From NCBI GenBank assembly GCA_025677825.1, contig JAIXMO010000015.1, positions 186,001 through 250,000 on the forward strand: a DNA stretch of 64,000 bases, written 5' to 3'. This DNA is from Helicostylum pulchrum. Lineage: Eukaryota; Mucoromycota; Mucoromycetes; Mucorales; Mucoraceae. Position 1 is the stretch's first letter. The number at the start of each line of letters is the position of its first letter. A program made the position numbers and the translations under genes. Shown here one piece after another: positions 1 to 12,213 of this stretch. Below the pieces are notes generated by a model. That model had not been told where the DNA came from. It made no database searches and was given only the letters and a program-made list of their open reading frames with translations.

Positions 1-793
1 AATACCGTGAGCATCACCCATTGCATCGATACCATATGTGATAAGCCCACCGATAACCAAAGCAAAACCATTACAAATCCAAAATGCACCCAAACGAGCT
101 GCTTGTTCATTTCTACGGTAAAATGTACTAACTAAAAGAGTTAAAGATGGATAAACACCAGCTTCAAAAAAACCAAGTAAAAATCTCAACGCTGTCACCT
201 GAGAGAAATTAGTTGCTGCTGCTGTAGATGTCAAGACTGCACCCCATAAAATGATGATAATTCCAAGATATTTTCCTACTGGGACTCTTTGAAGAAAGTA
301 ATTATTTGGTAACTTTTAAAAAAAAAGAAAAAAAAATAGCATGAGTTTTTCGCTCCTTTTTTTTTTTTATAAATATGGCATGTTTGTTGAATAATATTAC
401 CTGAAATAATAAATAACCAAGGTAAAAAATAGAACTGATTAAACTGTATTGACTTCCATTAATGTTGAGATCTTCTTTAAAGCCTATCACAGCTGCATAA
501 TTAATACAAGATTTATCTAAAAACTGTTTTTTTTTTAAAAAAAAAAAAGAAGATCCGGTTTAATGTCATTTTTTTTTCCCTTGAAGGCTATTTTATTTTA
601 TTTTTACCTGTAAAAAATCGATACTACATATCAGAGGCATCAAAAAAAAATCAATCTTTCTCACAAGTGCTTTTTCTTCCGCTGACATGGGAATATCATC
701 ATCTTTATATACTTCATATTGGTCAATCGTTTCGGTTTCGTATTGATTATTTCCATATAATGAGTTGTTAGATCTTTTCTCGAGAGAGTCCAT
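1..793 (-). CDS. MFS permease, allantoate (Dal5)-like, 3' part beyond window
   Basis: This is the N-terminal part of a major facilitator superfamily transporter of the anion:cation symporter type. I read three exons: 793-608, 523-401 and 312 to the window edge. The start at 793 is followed by a hydrophilic, acidic cytosolic N-terminus, then the first membrane segments. Family signatures visible are DKSCINYAAVIGFKEDL, the second helix SSIFYLGYLLFQ, the loop VPVGKYLGIII, and RFLLGFFEAGVYPS followed by FYRRNEQAARLGAFWICNG. These match the neighbouring complete gene at 2535-4258 almost block for block, so the two are probably tandem paralogues. Members take up organic anions such as allantoate, nicotinate or small peptides; the substrate cannot be told from sequence. 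Both introns carry long T and A runs. The C-terminal half is outside the window, so integrity is unknown. Confidence 0.85.
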
Positions 794-2534
794 GCGTACG
801 TCAGACGTCGAATACGTCGTTGACTGAATAGATTTAGTATCGAAAATTTTGTTAAGAAGTAAAAAGAAAGAAAAAGAAAAGAAGGGAATACAATAATTTA
901 CAGCGTGTTTCTTTTTTTTTTTGGTATTATAAAAAAAAGAAAACTTAAGAAGAAGAAGAGAAAAAAAAATCCACTGAAAGGTGAATTAACTCTTTTCGGT
1001 GAGAAATCTAATCAAGTGTAACGGAATTTAGGTAGGAGAAGGGCACTCTTTACGTTTAAAACACGCTGAAACCTTGTGTTCTCTAAATCAATTTTTTTTT
1101 CTTTTTAAATCATAAACTACATTACTGCTTATTATTCTATTTCTTTAACCCAACAATAGTAAAAGTGGTCTAAGTGTATATCAATTGGTACAGAATATAT
1201 GTTAGGTCGTTTCTTTTAGCTGTCTCTTTTTTTCTCATATCGCACAAATGTAGTGTTTAATTGATTTTAGATATCTTGAGCTATACCACAAATGACACCC
1301 ACTCTACTCCGACACCTTTGATAAATATTTGTCGTGATAGTAAAAAAAAAAGGAACTCAGTCCGATAATATACCTACAGGAGCAGTAAAAGGAAACAAAA
1401 GCCAGCCCGATAAACGGTATACGCAATATAATCTACGTACACCATTGGTTTTGGCGTATACGGAATTGAAGAAGAAAAAAACCAAAAGGTTCATGGGTAG
1501 TTGGCTAAGGACCAGTCCGTTGTAAATAGCAATAATAAGGTTTTCAACAAGAGCTTATGTTAAATGCCCGATAATTGTGAACTCAGATTTTTGAAATTGT
1601 ATTCCTGGTACTCATCTCCCGTCAAAAAAAAAAGCACGCATGTATATGTATATTTATATCTGTATATGTATACATAGACGAAGGGGTAAAATAATTATAG
1701 CAACAACAAAACTCTGTATTTATCATTGATATACTTTTACTGCTAACATAGTTTGTGTTCATTACCTAGAAACTCTGGACAGAATTACAAGTTTCAAGTC
1801 AAAAAGGAAATGGCGTACGAGCTTTTTTTTAAAAAATCGGTACCACGATCATCCACAAAGCGTACAAAAAAAAGTATGCATAAGGTGAGAAACGTGATTT
1901 TAATATTAGACCCCAACCGTATGACGAAACTGGATAGTATCCCCAATTATATATATATTTTTTCCCAGTTACGAATAGTATAAAAATGCCTTTTTAAATT
2001 GGTTAATTTAAGCATTTAAACCTATTGCTACATGGGACATATTTTTTTTTCTGTCAAGGTTATATGTATTTAAAAAAAGACCGCCTTTCTTTTTAATACC
2101 GAGCACAGACAGTTGTTTTGCCGTAAATTCGGTAAATAGTTACAGAAAATACTGATACATTTCTCCCAGAAAAACCCTATCAGATATACGGACTAAAAAA
2201 AAAACCTCAAATAGCTAAACTACACTATTTAAACTAAAATATTACAACCGAAAGATACAAGATCAAAGCGCAAGAACTGACGTGAGTATAAAAACGTATT
2301 CCTGTATGCATACAAAATTATATTTAAGTATACGTTACTGCCCTACCCTGCCTCATCAGTAAATATTTTAAAATTTCAAAACAAGATTCCTGTATTCAAA
2401 ATTCTATGTGTAATAGTATTTGATCATTAGTACTGGCTTTTTTTAAATTAAAGTGGGTATTATTATTATTATTATAAATGACAAATTAAACTAAACGGTA
2501 GTGTGTATATTAAAAAAAAAGAAAAAAAGAAAAA
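794..2534. other. Intergenic, no gene seen
   Basis: About 1.7 kb separates the two MFS genes. It is AT-rich with many A or T runs of 8-10. The only open frames are short, at 1334-1525 and 1753-1983, with basic low-complexity translations that match nothing I recognise. The part near 794-1000 is presumably the promoter of the upstream gene, but I see no motif I can name. Confidence 0.6.
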
Positions 2535-3071
2535 TTAAAGTCTATAAATGAAGTTGGGGTTTTCAACGTCGGTCAAATCATCGTTTACATCGACCTTTGT
2601 ATTAGAAGGACTATCTAAACGTTCCTTGTTGGACTTGGCCATGTAATAACGAGCGATTTGTAAAAGAATGATACAAACTACATCGGCTGCCATATAGCCG
2701 ATCATACCGCCAAGGTACAAAGGCTTTTGAGAGGGAACCATCATTTGAGGTCCAGCAAAGTTACCAAATGTATAAAATACCATAACTGAACTACTGTAAA
2801 AGATCTTTTTTGTATAACCAGATACGTTGTTAGTCAAAGCAGTTAAGAAAAGGGTATAAGAAGCTGCGAATGACCAACACATGTAAAGACCTAAAAGCTT
2901 AATTTGAGGAACAGGGATAACAACAAGCAACAAAAGACCAACTATAGCAATAACAAGTAAGATACAGGCAAGATGAAGTGATTGACCATAGCGACGGTTG
3001 TACCAAACAGCAAAACCAATATAAAGACAATCAACTACACCTGAGGGAACACTAAGTAAGATAGCATTGAG

Positions 3072-3125
<54 letters not shown>

Positions 3126-4258
3126 TATTAGCATTGTGTGATATATGGATATAAAACGTTATATATTCACTTACAGAGAATCCAAAACCAGCTGTAATAA
3201 TAGAACTAAAGGTGTTGAGCGCGCCATTTTGGAGATTATAGAGCAAAGAGGCAAAGATAAAACAATAGTAGCGAGGTTCTTTGAGTGCTTCAAGCATATG
3301 ATGGAACTTAATTTCTTTAGTAATGACAGTAGAGTTATCAATAATACGAAGTTCTACAACCTTCAGTTCATCAGGAGATAAACGAAGAAATTTGGATCTT
3401 GGGTTATCTACTAACAAAAAGAAACAAAAGATACCAAATGCCATGGTAGCAGCTCCAAGAATAATCATAATCCTATATTTTTTTTTAAAAAAAAAGAGAG
3501 ATTAGTTTACTAAAAACCAACTCGTAATTGTTTTTTATTTTACCATTGCCAACCATTCATGCCTCTTACACCCATCATATGGCCAATACCATAACCAACA
3601 AGACCACCAACAGCCATAGCAATACCGTTACAAATATAAACACAACCAATACGACCAGCTTGCTCATTACGACGATACATGCAACTGACAATCATCATAC
3701 AACAAGGGTAGATACCCGCTTCGAAGAAACCAAGTAAGAAACGAAGAGCAGCTAATTGAGAGAAATTCTTTCCAACACAAGTGACAGTAAGTACTACACC
3801 CCAGGTGACAATAAGAATACCCATATATTTTCCGATTGGGAGTCTTTGAAGGAGAAATGTATTAGGAACCTAAAAAAAGAGTTAGTTTCGATAAGGTTCA
3901 GGATATTAATTTTTTCAATTTTTACCTGGTAGACCAAATAACCAAGATAAAAGATTGATCCTAGCCAACCAAACTGGCTATCGGTAATATGCGTATCTTC
4001 TTTAATACCCAGTAAAGCTGAATAATTTAATGCAGATTTATCAAAAAATTGCAAGAAATTAAGAACAGCAATACAGGGCATAACGTAAAGAAAATCAAGC
4101 TTCCAAACTAATGACTTTTCAGCAGCTACCAACTCTGGAGAGAGTTCGTCTTCGTTTGAAGCTTCTTCATCGTGATCAAACTCTGAACTTTCGTATACTT
4201 CTTTCTTTCCTTCTGACGAACAGATTCTTTCATCTGTCAACTCTGGTTGATGTGGCAT
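2535..4258 (-). CDS. MFS permease, allantoate (Dal5)-like
   Basis: This is a complete anion:cation symporter-type major facilitator. Four exons, 4258-3926, 3869-3544, 3472-3175 and 3074-2535, join in frame to 498 aa, normal for the family. The N-terminus is acidic and cytosolic (about residues 1-50). Helix 1-2 signatures include MPCIAVLNFLQFFDKSALNY and SIFYLGYLVYQ. The central loop has LPIGKYMGILIVTWG, RFLLGFFEAGIYPCCMM and YRRNEQAGRIG. After the third intron come NRRYGQSLHL, FLTALTNNVSGYTKK and YTFGNFAGPQMM, the C-terminal hallmark of Dal5/Tna1-type carriers. The intron at 3075-3174 contains an uninterrupted 45-base T tract on the sense strand just before its acceptor. The gene lies on the same strand as the paralogue at 1-793, suggesting tandem duplication. 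The substrate is unknown; plausible ones are nicotinate, allantoate or biotin precursors. Confidence 0.9.
3077..3121. repeat. A45 homopolymer inside an intron
   Basis: There are 45 consecutive A on the + strand, which is T45 on the coding strand. They sit directly before the AG acceptor of the third intron of the MFS gene. It is the longest homopolymer in the window and an extreme polypyrimidine tract. Confidence 0.9.
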
Positions 4259-6960
4259 ATTTAATATCCCAAAATAAAAAAAAGATACGCAGATAGATCA
4301 AGAAAAGAAAAATAAAAAATGTTTTCTAATGGCGTTTCTTTTTATACAAAACGCTATTTAGATTTACTTCGCCCTTGATCTCTTTTTTTTATTTCGGAAT
4401 TAGCAAGGAGTTGCATTTTATATTTAGTGTTACATCTTTTGCAGTAAAAAAAGGACTTCAAACCAATACTTGAGCAAGAAGAGGACTTTTAAAGAATCAT
4501 GTGTATACTTTGTTATCTGACTGTCTATATTGCTAGATAAGGCTGTTTTTTTTATAGGCGTGGTTATCTGCACATGCCTTTGACATTTATGCCAACGTAA
4601 ACAATAATAAAATAATACGCTCTATCTCAATTCCTCAATACAATAAGGACGTACTTTTACTTTTCTATAATTGAATAATACCACATTTTAAATCTCCAAT
4701 TATTGATCGAACATCCATTTTTTTTTAAAGTTTTATCCAATCGGAGACTAGGAATAATTGTTTTTTAGATGTATATTTCTACCGTGCTACCTATCATATG
4801 CAACAATTCCTAATGTTGCAATTTTTTGAGAGATTTGTATAAAAGTGAAAAAAAAAACCAGTTGTCGTACTACAGTGATAGTTAAATTATAATCAAATTA
4901 ATTTTTTTGTTTGTTCCTGTATCTCTCATTCATTCATCCCCCCTTTATGTCTACAGTTATATCATACTATCAATCACTACAAGACAGTAAGATCGTCCAG
5001 TAAACTATATATTTTAAGCAAAGCAGAAAAGAATTCGAGGAAAGTGATTCATATTATCTCTCACTATGTCTCAGACTGACTAACATGGTGTAACTAAAGA
5101 TATGTGCCATTTCAATTCAACAGTCGTTTGATAGGTTCGAGGAGAATATTATGAACTCAAAGGTAACTGTTTATAGAAACCTTTCGATTATTTTGACTAT
5201 ATAGATGTAGCCTTGATAAATCATAGAAATACGCATTATGAATCTATAAATTAAAGTATCATCTATGTATGTTTGTCAGGGAGCTTTTCTTTTTTCTGTA
5301 GTTCGTTGTTAATAAAAATATTTTTATTAGGTATGTAATACCTTTTATAACGTATAGTCGACTAGGCTATGATATCCTCGGGTTAATCAACAGTTTTTTT
5401 TAGTATGTGAAAAAAGAGAAAGAAAAGGATATATATCAACAAAAAAAAAAATATTGTCCCTTTTATAACCGTAAGGACATGTTCTGCATTTTTGTACTTT
5501 TGTGCACATGAAACACACAGACAAACTTTTCTTCAAATCAGAAATGTTTTTCTAATCAATTGCGTGCTTCGATCTATTGTGTGACAAAGTCGTCTCTTCA
5601 GTCAACAATAAAAAGCACCATTATAATAATAAATGGGATATTTAATATAATGGTTTTACGCAGAGTACTGATATAAAAGTAGCAGGATTTATTCTGCCTA
5701 TAAAACAAATGCATGTTTTCATTAGAAAAACAATTTACGCCAGTCGATTTTTTTCTTTCTTCTCTCAAGAACCGAAAAAAAAAACACGACCTTATTTAAC
5801 GAAAAAGCAAACACACTCAACCTCATTTAATAACAATGAATATAATAATTACAAGTATTAGCAATTCAATAATATCTTACAGTCACTGCCATTACGGGTA
5901 GAAACTGCTGTCAACAAAGACGATTTCGAAACCACCTTATTTATATCTACATTCAAGAAGAAGAAAAAGAAGAAAAAAGAAAAAATACAAACGGGAAAGG
6001 TACACAACAATAGTCTAAACTTTATTAAAGTGTAATATTTTAACTTGTTAACTAGATCTACTGCTGTTATCCCCTCCCGAGCTTCATAAATGCGCCACAA
6101 GCAGCGTGTTTTCTCTTGACTGTAATGTCTTTACAAGGAAGTGTCTGGCTATTAAATCCACTATCACCATTTTAAATTGACATTAACATATTACAATGAT
6201 AGAGAACGATTAATATCAACTTAAAGAAACTCATTGCTATTTATGGAGTTGTATTGTAAGACTCGGTTGGATTTCTTCAACTGCACCAATAATAATATGT
6301 TTTTTCGAGAAGACTCGCCCGAGTCATCATCAAATATAAGTAGTAATGAAGATGAAACTGATATTGAAACTCTTGGTGACCATTGGATAGAAGTAGATCA
6401 AACAGTGCTGAAAATGGAGCACTCTTTTGAACTATCATTACCCTACTTTCAACTTCACAAATAAAGATGTTTCAGATGGACTTTATGAACTACAATCACC
6501 TTTTCCTTCTAACTCGAATCAACATAGACCTTTTTTCGTCACTGTCCACAACTCAATATTCCGTATATTTCTGGCAATTTATAATTAAAAATGTCCCTTT
6601 TGATTCTGAAATTGTTATTCAAACCATCAACCAACAAATTTCCATTCGAATGATTGGTATTTCTTCACAATGTCATTAGTTTAGCACAGCCTTTTATTTC
6701 ATCCCATTTTTCTACTTTATTTTATTTATTTAATAAGCTTATGTGTAACTACTAAGTTAATAAAAAAAAATTATAATCTTTATTTAATTTGATTGGGTAA
6801 AAAAAAGGCAATTCGAATTCAGATTGGAACCTCCTTATTTACCAAACAGTTAAGGAAAGTAAGGTGATTGGATGAAATGAAAGATGACGTCAGTTTTAAT
6901 TTCTTGGGGTCTAAAATAAGGTGTCTTAGCTTTTTTTTTTTTTCATGAACTCTTTGAACT
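4259..6960. other. Gene-poor region with possible coding remnant
   Basis: About 2.7 kb with no confident gene. At 6234-6464 an open frame on the + strand encodes 76 aa with an acidic Ser-rich stretch (SPESSSNISSNEDETDIETL). A second open phase continues to about 6679. The two look like one decayed coding region interrupted by a frameshift, but I recognise no family. The rest is AT-rich with scattered A/T runs. The 5858-6100 frame is low complexity and probably not coding. Confidence 0.35.
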
Positions 6961-7204
6961 AAGCAGATGCATAGACTGTTGCTAGTTGAACTTTCATCAC
7001 TGACTTTCCCTCCCTCTTTGCAGGTTTATTGTTATGTGCTTGTTATGTTAAGCAGATGTATAGACTGGTGCGTGTTGGAATACTTGCCAATCTTACCTTT
7101 CCCTCCCTCTCTGCAGACTCTCAAGACCATTCCTTAAGCTAAGCAAATGCATAGACTGTTGCTAGTTGAAATGTTCATCACTGACTTTCCCTCCCTCTCT
7201 GCAG
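6961..7204. repeat. Triplicated ~90 bp repeat ending in polypyrimidine-CAG
   Basis: Three diverged copies of a 63-67 bp unit lie at 6961-7023, 7050-7116 and 7141-7204, spaced 89 and 91 bp apart. Each begins AAGCA(G/A)ATG(C/T)ATAGACTG and ends in TTTCCCTCCCTCT(C/T)TGCAG. Copies 1 and 3 are nearly identical; copy 2 is more diverged in the middle. The 24-26 bp spacers are not related. The end of each unit looks like a strong 3' splice site on the + strand. Confidence 0.85.
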
Positions 7205-7928
7205 ACGTCCGTCTTTCTTTTGGGATCTGTTAAGCTTTTACCTTCACGTGGTAGATCCTGTTAATCAAATGTTCCTTTTAGAGCCTTTGAGAACTAAAAA
7301 AGCTATTGCATGAAAAATAAAATAAGACAAATTTAATAGTTGACAAAATTGCATATTTTGATGTTGTAGCATATTTCTGATCTTGAGACTATCGTTCTGA
7401 GGCGTTGCTCAGAAACAACTTTTGTGTAAACAGCATTAATAGAAAAAGTGAATGCAGAGGGATTTGGAGAAGTATTGTGCGTATTGAATGCAGTTTTTCT
7501 TAAGTCTTGACCTTGAAGATGTATAGCTGAAAGTAATATTTTATCATTAACAATAAATATGTAACTTGACAGAAAACAGTGTTAGTTCTCTTCAAATATC
7601 ATCTTTTATGATTAAAAGTGATAACAAATGCTATTTTGTTTAGCTTGAGTGTCGAGATCACAGGAAATATCTTAATGCTCTACCTTACACATCCTTTCTC
7701 TACAACTTCACCATTTCAAACTCTAAAACTAATAACTACTAATACACAATCAAAAACACTATTTATATTTGCAAACTCTTTGAGCTATGCTTTACTTTCG
7801 GATGTATGATAATAATAAAAAAAAAGAATATTCTCCTCCTTTCCGGATTTTTCAAACTAGCTATGTAGTATTCATTTTTTTTTCTGGATGGGAATATAAA
7901 TAAGGTTAAATAAAATAATAATAAGTAA

Positions 7929-9230
7929 TTGAAGATTCCTTATCAGGAACTTGCGTGGAAGATATCATGTATGAAGCTTCCCGAAAATTTATTTACGAAC
8001 AGTAAGTTTTTTTGTATTAAAAAAATGTATTGCAAGCTAAAACTAATTGCTTGTCTCAATTCTATTCAAATAGCCCATCACACTCATTTATCTTTTCTGC
8101 TAATGATGATATTTGGAAAGACTATTTCTCAGTTGAAGATTTGAAGGAAATTAAAGATAGTATTGAAGCTAAAAAAGTCTGCGAAGATATGCCAAAGCAT
8201 TTAGTTGATGCTTTGCTAAAGTTAAACAAAAAGGTATTTGTTTATGATTTAATAGTCCAATATATTAGCAGATACAACTGTTCTCACTGCTTACTTAGAA
8301 AACATACAAGGAGATGTATGATGTTTTCAAAAATATTGAAGCTGACAGACACGATGACCCTGAGCTCTACTGGGCGAAGGAGAGTGTATTAGACTATATT
8401 GAACTCTTCTATAATACCAATTTTGCTATGTTTAATTCCGAACAAGATTTGCTTGATGAAGTATATGGCTTTATCAAAAAAAGCAGAAGAATCAGCAAAA
8501 CAAGAACAGAAACGTAAGGAAATAATCCAATTTAATATATAACCCTGTGTTGATTGAGTTCGTTTTGCTTATTTATAGAGTAACAGGAAGTAGAGCATCG
8601 GCAGAGACCAAAAACAAGACAAGATTTTTAGGAACAATGGAAATGTTACGTTGACAGATCCCGGGTGATCTTGCCGACTTGTCGTTCTTACACAAGTCAA
8701 CTGAAATAGGATGTCTTGAGATAGGCTTGTCTGATAAAGGTTCAAATGGAACCAAGGAATTACAAGAGAAGAGTCTTAAGGCTCCGATAGTGATGAAGGC
8801 CTTCGTTATTCAAGCTGCCAGCAGTTTCCCTACCATAGATATATCAAAAGTTGAAACAGTGGGGTTTGTGATTAGCGGTATGTTTGTAATCTTCTATCTT
8901 TTTAATTCTTCATAGATTACTTACTTTTGCATAAAAATAGGCATGTGGATCGTAGGTTTGAAGATGAGACTTGATCGCGGCTCTGTTGCTTTGTTGGTTA
9001 CTACAAAAAGATTAAAGATGCCTGAGTCAATTGAAGAAATTCCTGCTCTGCTTCCTCCTGTCCTCAATTTAGTTTATAGCCATGCACAAACAATCAAAAA
9101 GACAGCTGAATATATTGATGATGTTTCTACATCTGTGTCTTTTGGTTCTAATTCTGAGCTTACGCTTATTCCTCCTTGCTTTGTCCCATTAGCAAAAGCT
9201 AACAAAAAGAGAAAATCAGAAGAAATTTAA
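7929..9230 (+). pseudogene. Decayed multi-exon gene of a scattered family
   Basis: Several open frames in the same orientation (8030-8392, 8314-8517, 8679-8915, 8943-9230) read like exons of one gene, but an in-frame TGA follows MEMLR near 8655 and the joins are not clean. The most informative block is LADLSFLHKSTEIGCLEIGL followed by SDKGSNGTKELQEKSLKAP. After an intron-like gap comes LKMRLDRGSVALLVTTKRLK MPESIEEIP, then a helical stretch and a basic KKRKSEE tail. The arrangement (a strand with a conserved Glu, a Gly/Lys-rich turn, a helix, then two strands) recurs in the elements at 35604-36303 and 54447-55650. That suggests a dispersed gene family, perhaps with a nuclease-like fold, but this is inference. 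No function is assigned. A functional multi-exon gene with splice sites I misjudged remains possible. Confidence 0.45.
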
Positions 9231-10390
9231 TTTCTTTAATTATTATTTTCTTATACCCTTTACCTTTATTTTATTGTTTTACCTATATCTTTATTTTTAA
9301 TTTTGGCTTTGGCTTTTTCTCCAAGTCTATCCATACACTATTATTTTCAAGTAATAAAATACCTTTAGTTTCATTTTCCATGTCTTTTATTTCTACTTAT
9401 AGACCTTTTTTATTCTGTGGAATGAAATACTCAATGCTCTAAAGTATGTGTTGATTGACTTGTTTCAACTTCAATATGTATGTACTGCTACGTTAAATGC
9501 GAAGTAATTTATAGCTTCTTGTGCAAAAAATCATATAAAAGTAAGGCATAGACACATAATGTCATTTGACATTATTTCTATATAGCAGTAGATCAAATAA
9601 CTCAATATCTGTAGATAAAGTTTAGTTCTCAGAAGTAATGGCTGGCTCTACTTTATAAAAATAAAACTATTCTTTTAACTTGACACAGCAACCATGTACA
9701 ATAATTTTCTCTATTAATTTTATCTTTATGAAAGGGCTCTAGGACTATTATGAATCAATTCTCCCGAGTAGACAAGTAATATTCTTAAATGGGACTTATT
9801 CAAATATAGAATTAAAACTCATCCTATTGTACCCAGATGCCAGATCGCATAAATAGCCTCTTTTATTTTATATAAAGAAGTTCTTTTTCTTTAGTCTATT
9901 TTTCACCTAATAAAGCTTTTTAGTTTGTTTTCATCAATTTATAAGTTTTATTTATCCTCCATATTGTCGACTACCACGATTTTTTCCTTGTTTGAAAGAG
10001 ATAATTTTAGTTTTTAAAAAAGATATCCTGTCAGAAAAAAATAGACTGAAATCTAAGAGAGCAACAATGTACATTTTTTTAGCAACAATTTTAATTAAAG
10101 CGAAGAAATAATGTATCTTCTGTGAAAAAAAAGTTTATTTAACAATAATACTTCAGACTTTTTTTGATGATACTAAATATGTTATATACAGTGAGTACCT
10201 TTTAAGTAGTTCCAACTACAGTATATAACAGTAAACCCCATTTTTTTTATAAACGGGATATAGTTACTGCGAGCATTGTTCAATCATTTATGTGAATTCC
10301 GCCCTTAAATCGAATGGTGTTAAAGCGGGGACCGAAGATGTTCTGGAGAAATCCGCTCTTGAATCGTTCCTACTCTTAGATCAGGTCACC

Positions 10391-10412
10391 CCTAAATAGA
10401 GCCGCTACTGTA
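10391..10412. repeat. Solo terminal repeat of a small TIR element
   Basis: The sequence CCTAAATAGAGCCGCTACTG followed by TA matches, with few changes, both ends of the small palindromic element at 53596-53724 (CCTTAAATAGAGCTGCCACT and the complement of AGTAGCGGCTCAATTTAAGG). It is probably the right terminus of a related element. I cannot fix its left end with confidence, although a CAGTAAACCCC segment near 10229 may belong to it. Confidence 0.55.
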
Positions 10413-10689
10413 GTTGATAACTAGATAGTCTGGTGCTCATTTAAACTAAACCTTTATTATTATTGACTTTTGTTTTATAATAATGTCCTTCCCAAAATCC
10501 ACACTTCTGCATTTATTCCAGAGTTGTATCAATGGTAAGTAAAAAATACTGCGTTATTAAAATTCGGGTGTATATATGAACTAAAAATCGCAATAAATAG
10601 AAAATACTATTTTCTTTGAAGTTCGACTGTACACAACCAATATTATGTAAGAGAAAGACAATTTTTTTCCAAAAGAAAATTTGTTTTGC

Positions 10690-10773
10690 TTGAGAACAGC
10701 CAATTACTGCCATTTGTTTTTGGCTTAGCGACATTTCTTTTTCACAAAGTGGCAATATTTACCAGCCGCACTG
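10690..10773. repeat. Degraded mariner-type terminal inverted repeat
   Basis: The terminus TTTACCAGCCGCACTG, followed by TA at 10774-10775, is the same as the outer end of the 6.1 kb block at 32153-38263. Further in, GCCATTTGTTTTT, a CGACATTT segment and a GTGGCA segment echo the larger element's end in altered order and spacing. No intact transposase or second terminus was found nearby, so this is a remnant or an internally deleted derivative. Confidence 0.6.
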
Positions 10774-11017
10774 TACGTCTCATTGCAACCTGCTAATTAA
10801 TATCTCAAGCGGCTTGTGATATGGAAAATAAAATATTTATTCGCCCAAGTGATGAGGAGACATTATTAAACGAGTTCTTTTTGTATTACGGAACTAATAT
10901 ATTAGTCTATTTTCCTATTGAAGGTCAGAAAGTATCCTTTTAAAAAGAAATTAAAAAGAAAAAACAGTATCCTTCTTTTCCCTGAATTTTTTTTTTTTTA
11001 AAAAAAGAGTCGAAAAA

Positions 11018-12112
11018 ATGACAGCACCAACAAATAAGGCAATTTTATCTCCCATCAAGATTGGAAACATTTTATTAGACCACAGAGTGGTTTTAGCACC
11101 TTTGACTAGATTAAGAGCTACAGTAGATGGTGTACCCACTGATATGATGTTGGAGTACTATACACAAAGAGCCTCCAAAGGTGGATTTTTGTTGGCTGAA
11201 AGCGTTGCTATCAGTCCTACGGCTAGAGGTTACCCTCAAGGTCCTGGTATCTTCAGTAAAGACCAAATTGCAGGCTGGAAAAAGATTACGGATTCAATTC
11301 ATCAAAAAGGAGGATATACTTTTGTACAACTTTGGCATAGTGGTCGTACAGGTAAACAATCATTACACCCCAATGGTGAACAGGTTGTATCTGCTTCCGC
11401 AATTACGGCTGCTGGTAAAGATATTCTTGATGATCCATTCGAGGATCCTCGTGCTTTAGAGATTTTTGAAATTAAAAGTATTGTAAAGGATTTCGCTCAA
11501 GCAGCATTAAATGCTATTGAAGCTGGATTTGATGGTGTTGAAATCCATAGTGCTTTTGGGTACCTTTTGGATCAGTTTATTTGTACTTCAAGCAACCAAA
11601 GAACAGATGAATATGGATCATCTGTAGCAAATAGATTACGTTTTACGCTTGAAGTTGTAGAAGCAATTACAAATGCTATCGGTCCTGAACGAACTGCTAT
11701 TCGTGTCTCTCCCGGAGGAGGTGGATTTCATAGTGCTACTGAAGAACATCCCGTCGAAACATGTAGTTATTTGATGACTCAATTACAAAAAGATCATTCT
11801 AAATTAGCTTATGTACACTTTATGGATACTCGCTCAGAAGAAAATATTGGTACTGATTTCGCTGGGCCTTATCGCTCGATTTGGAAAGGACCTATTATTT
11901 CCAGTGGATTTTCATCATGTGGCGTAGAACATGCAATTGAGTACGCAGAAAACACAGGGGATTTAATTGCGTTCGGGCGATTGTTTATTGGAAACCCTGA
12001 TCTTCCTGAACGTATTCGTCAAGGATACCCAGTTGTTCGTTCTGATTATAGTACATTTTACACTCACGAGACAGAAGGTTATACCAATTACCCTTCATAT
12101 GTAACTAAATAA
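11018..12112 (+). CDS. Old Yellow Enzyme family NADPH dehydrogenase
   Basis: This is a single-exon, 364-aa FMN-dependent ene-reductase of the OYE family, normal length. Such enzymes use NADPH to reduce activated C=C bonds in enones and nitro-alkenes in the cytosol and often respond to oxidative or electrophile stress. Visible landmarks are VVLAPLTRLRA (FMN-contacting Thr, residue 30), VQLWHSGR (104-110), the substrate site HSAFGYLLDQF (His177 to Phe187), RVSPGG (Arg229) and the FMN phosphate site AFGRLFIGNPDLPERI. The C-terminal YTHETEGYTNYP is typical. The presumed proton donor Tyr182 is present. Oddity: the second anchor residue of the His-x-x-Asn/His pair is Phe180. The ATG follows an A-rich leader (AAAAAATG), and a TnAn run sits 12 bases upstream. 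No intron, unlike most neighbours. Confidence 0.95.
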   Translation: MTAPTNKAILSPIKIGNILLDHRVVLAPLTRLRATVDGVPTDMMLEYYTQRASKGGFLLAESVAISPTARGYPQGPGIFSKDQIAGWKKITDSIHQKGGYTFVQLWHSGRTGKQSLHPNGEQVVSASAITAAGKDILDDPFEDPRALEIFEIKSIVKDFAQAALNAIEAGFDGVEIHSAFGYLLDQFICTSSNQRTDEYGSSVANRLRFTLEVVEAITNAIGPERTAIRVSPGGGGFHSATEEHPVETCSYLMTQLQKDHSKLAYVHFMDTRSEENIGTDFAGPYRSIWKGPIISSGFSSCGVEHAIEYAENTGDLIAFGRLFIGNPDLPERIRQGYPVVRSDYSTFYTHETEGYTNYPSYVTK

Positions 12113-12213
12113 AGTGACGATATAAACATAAATTATGTTTATTTTTTTATTATTTTAATTACATATTTACATTTGACATTGTAGTTATTCTGATTGAATT
12201 TACACGATATATA

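Larger units (their letters stand above)
9231..11017. other. Gene-poor region with transposon ends
   Basis: About 1.8 kb with no gene. The left part is AT-rich and featureless. Two recognisable transposon termini lie on the right: a CCTAAATAGAGCCGCTACTG end at 10391-10410, and a mariner-type end finishing ACCAGCCGCACTGTA at 10761-10775. Just before the Old Yellow Enzyme start is a T13-A7 run at 10987-11006. Confidence 0.6.
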
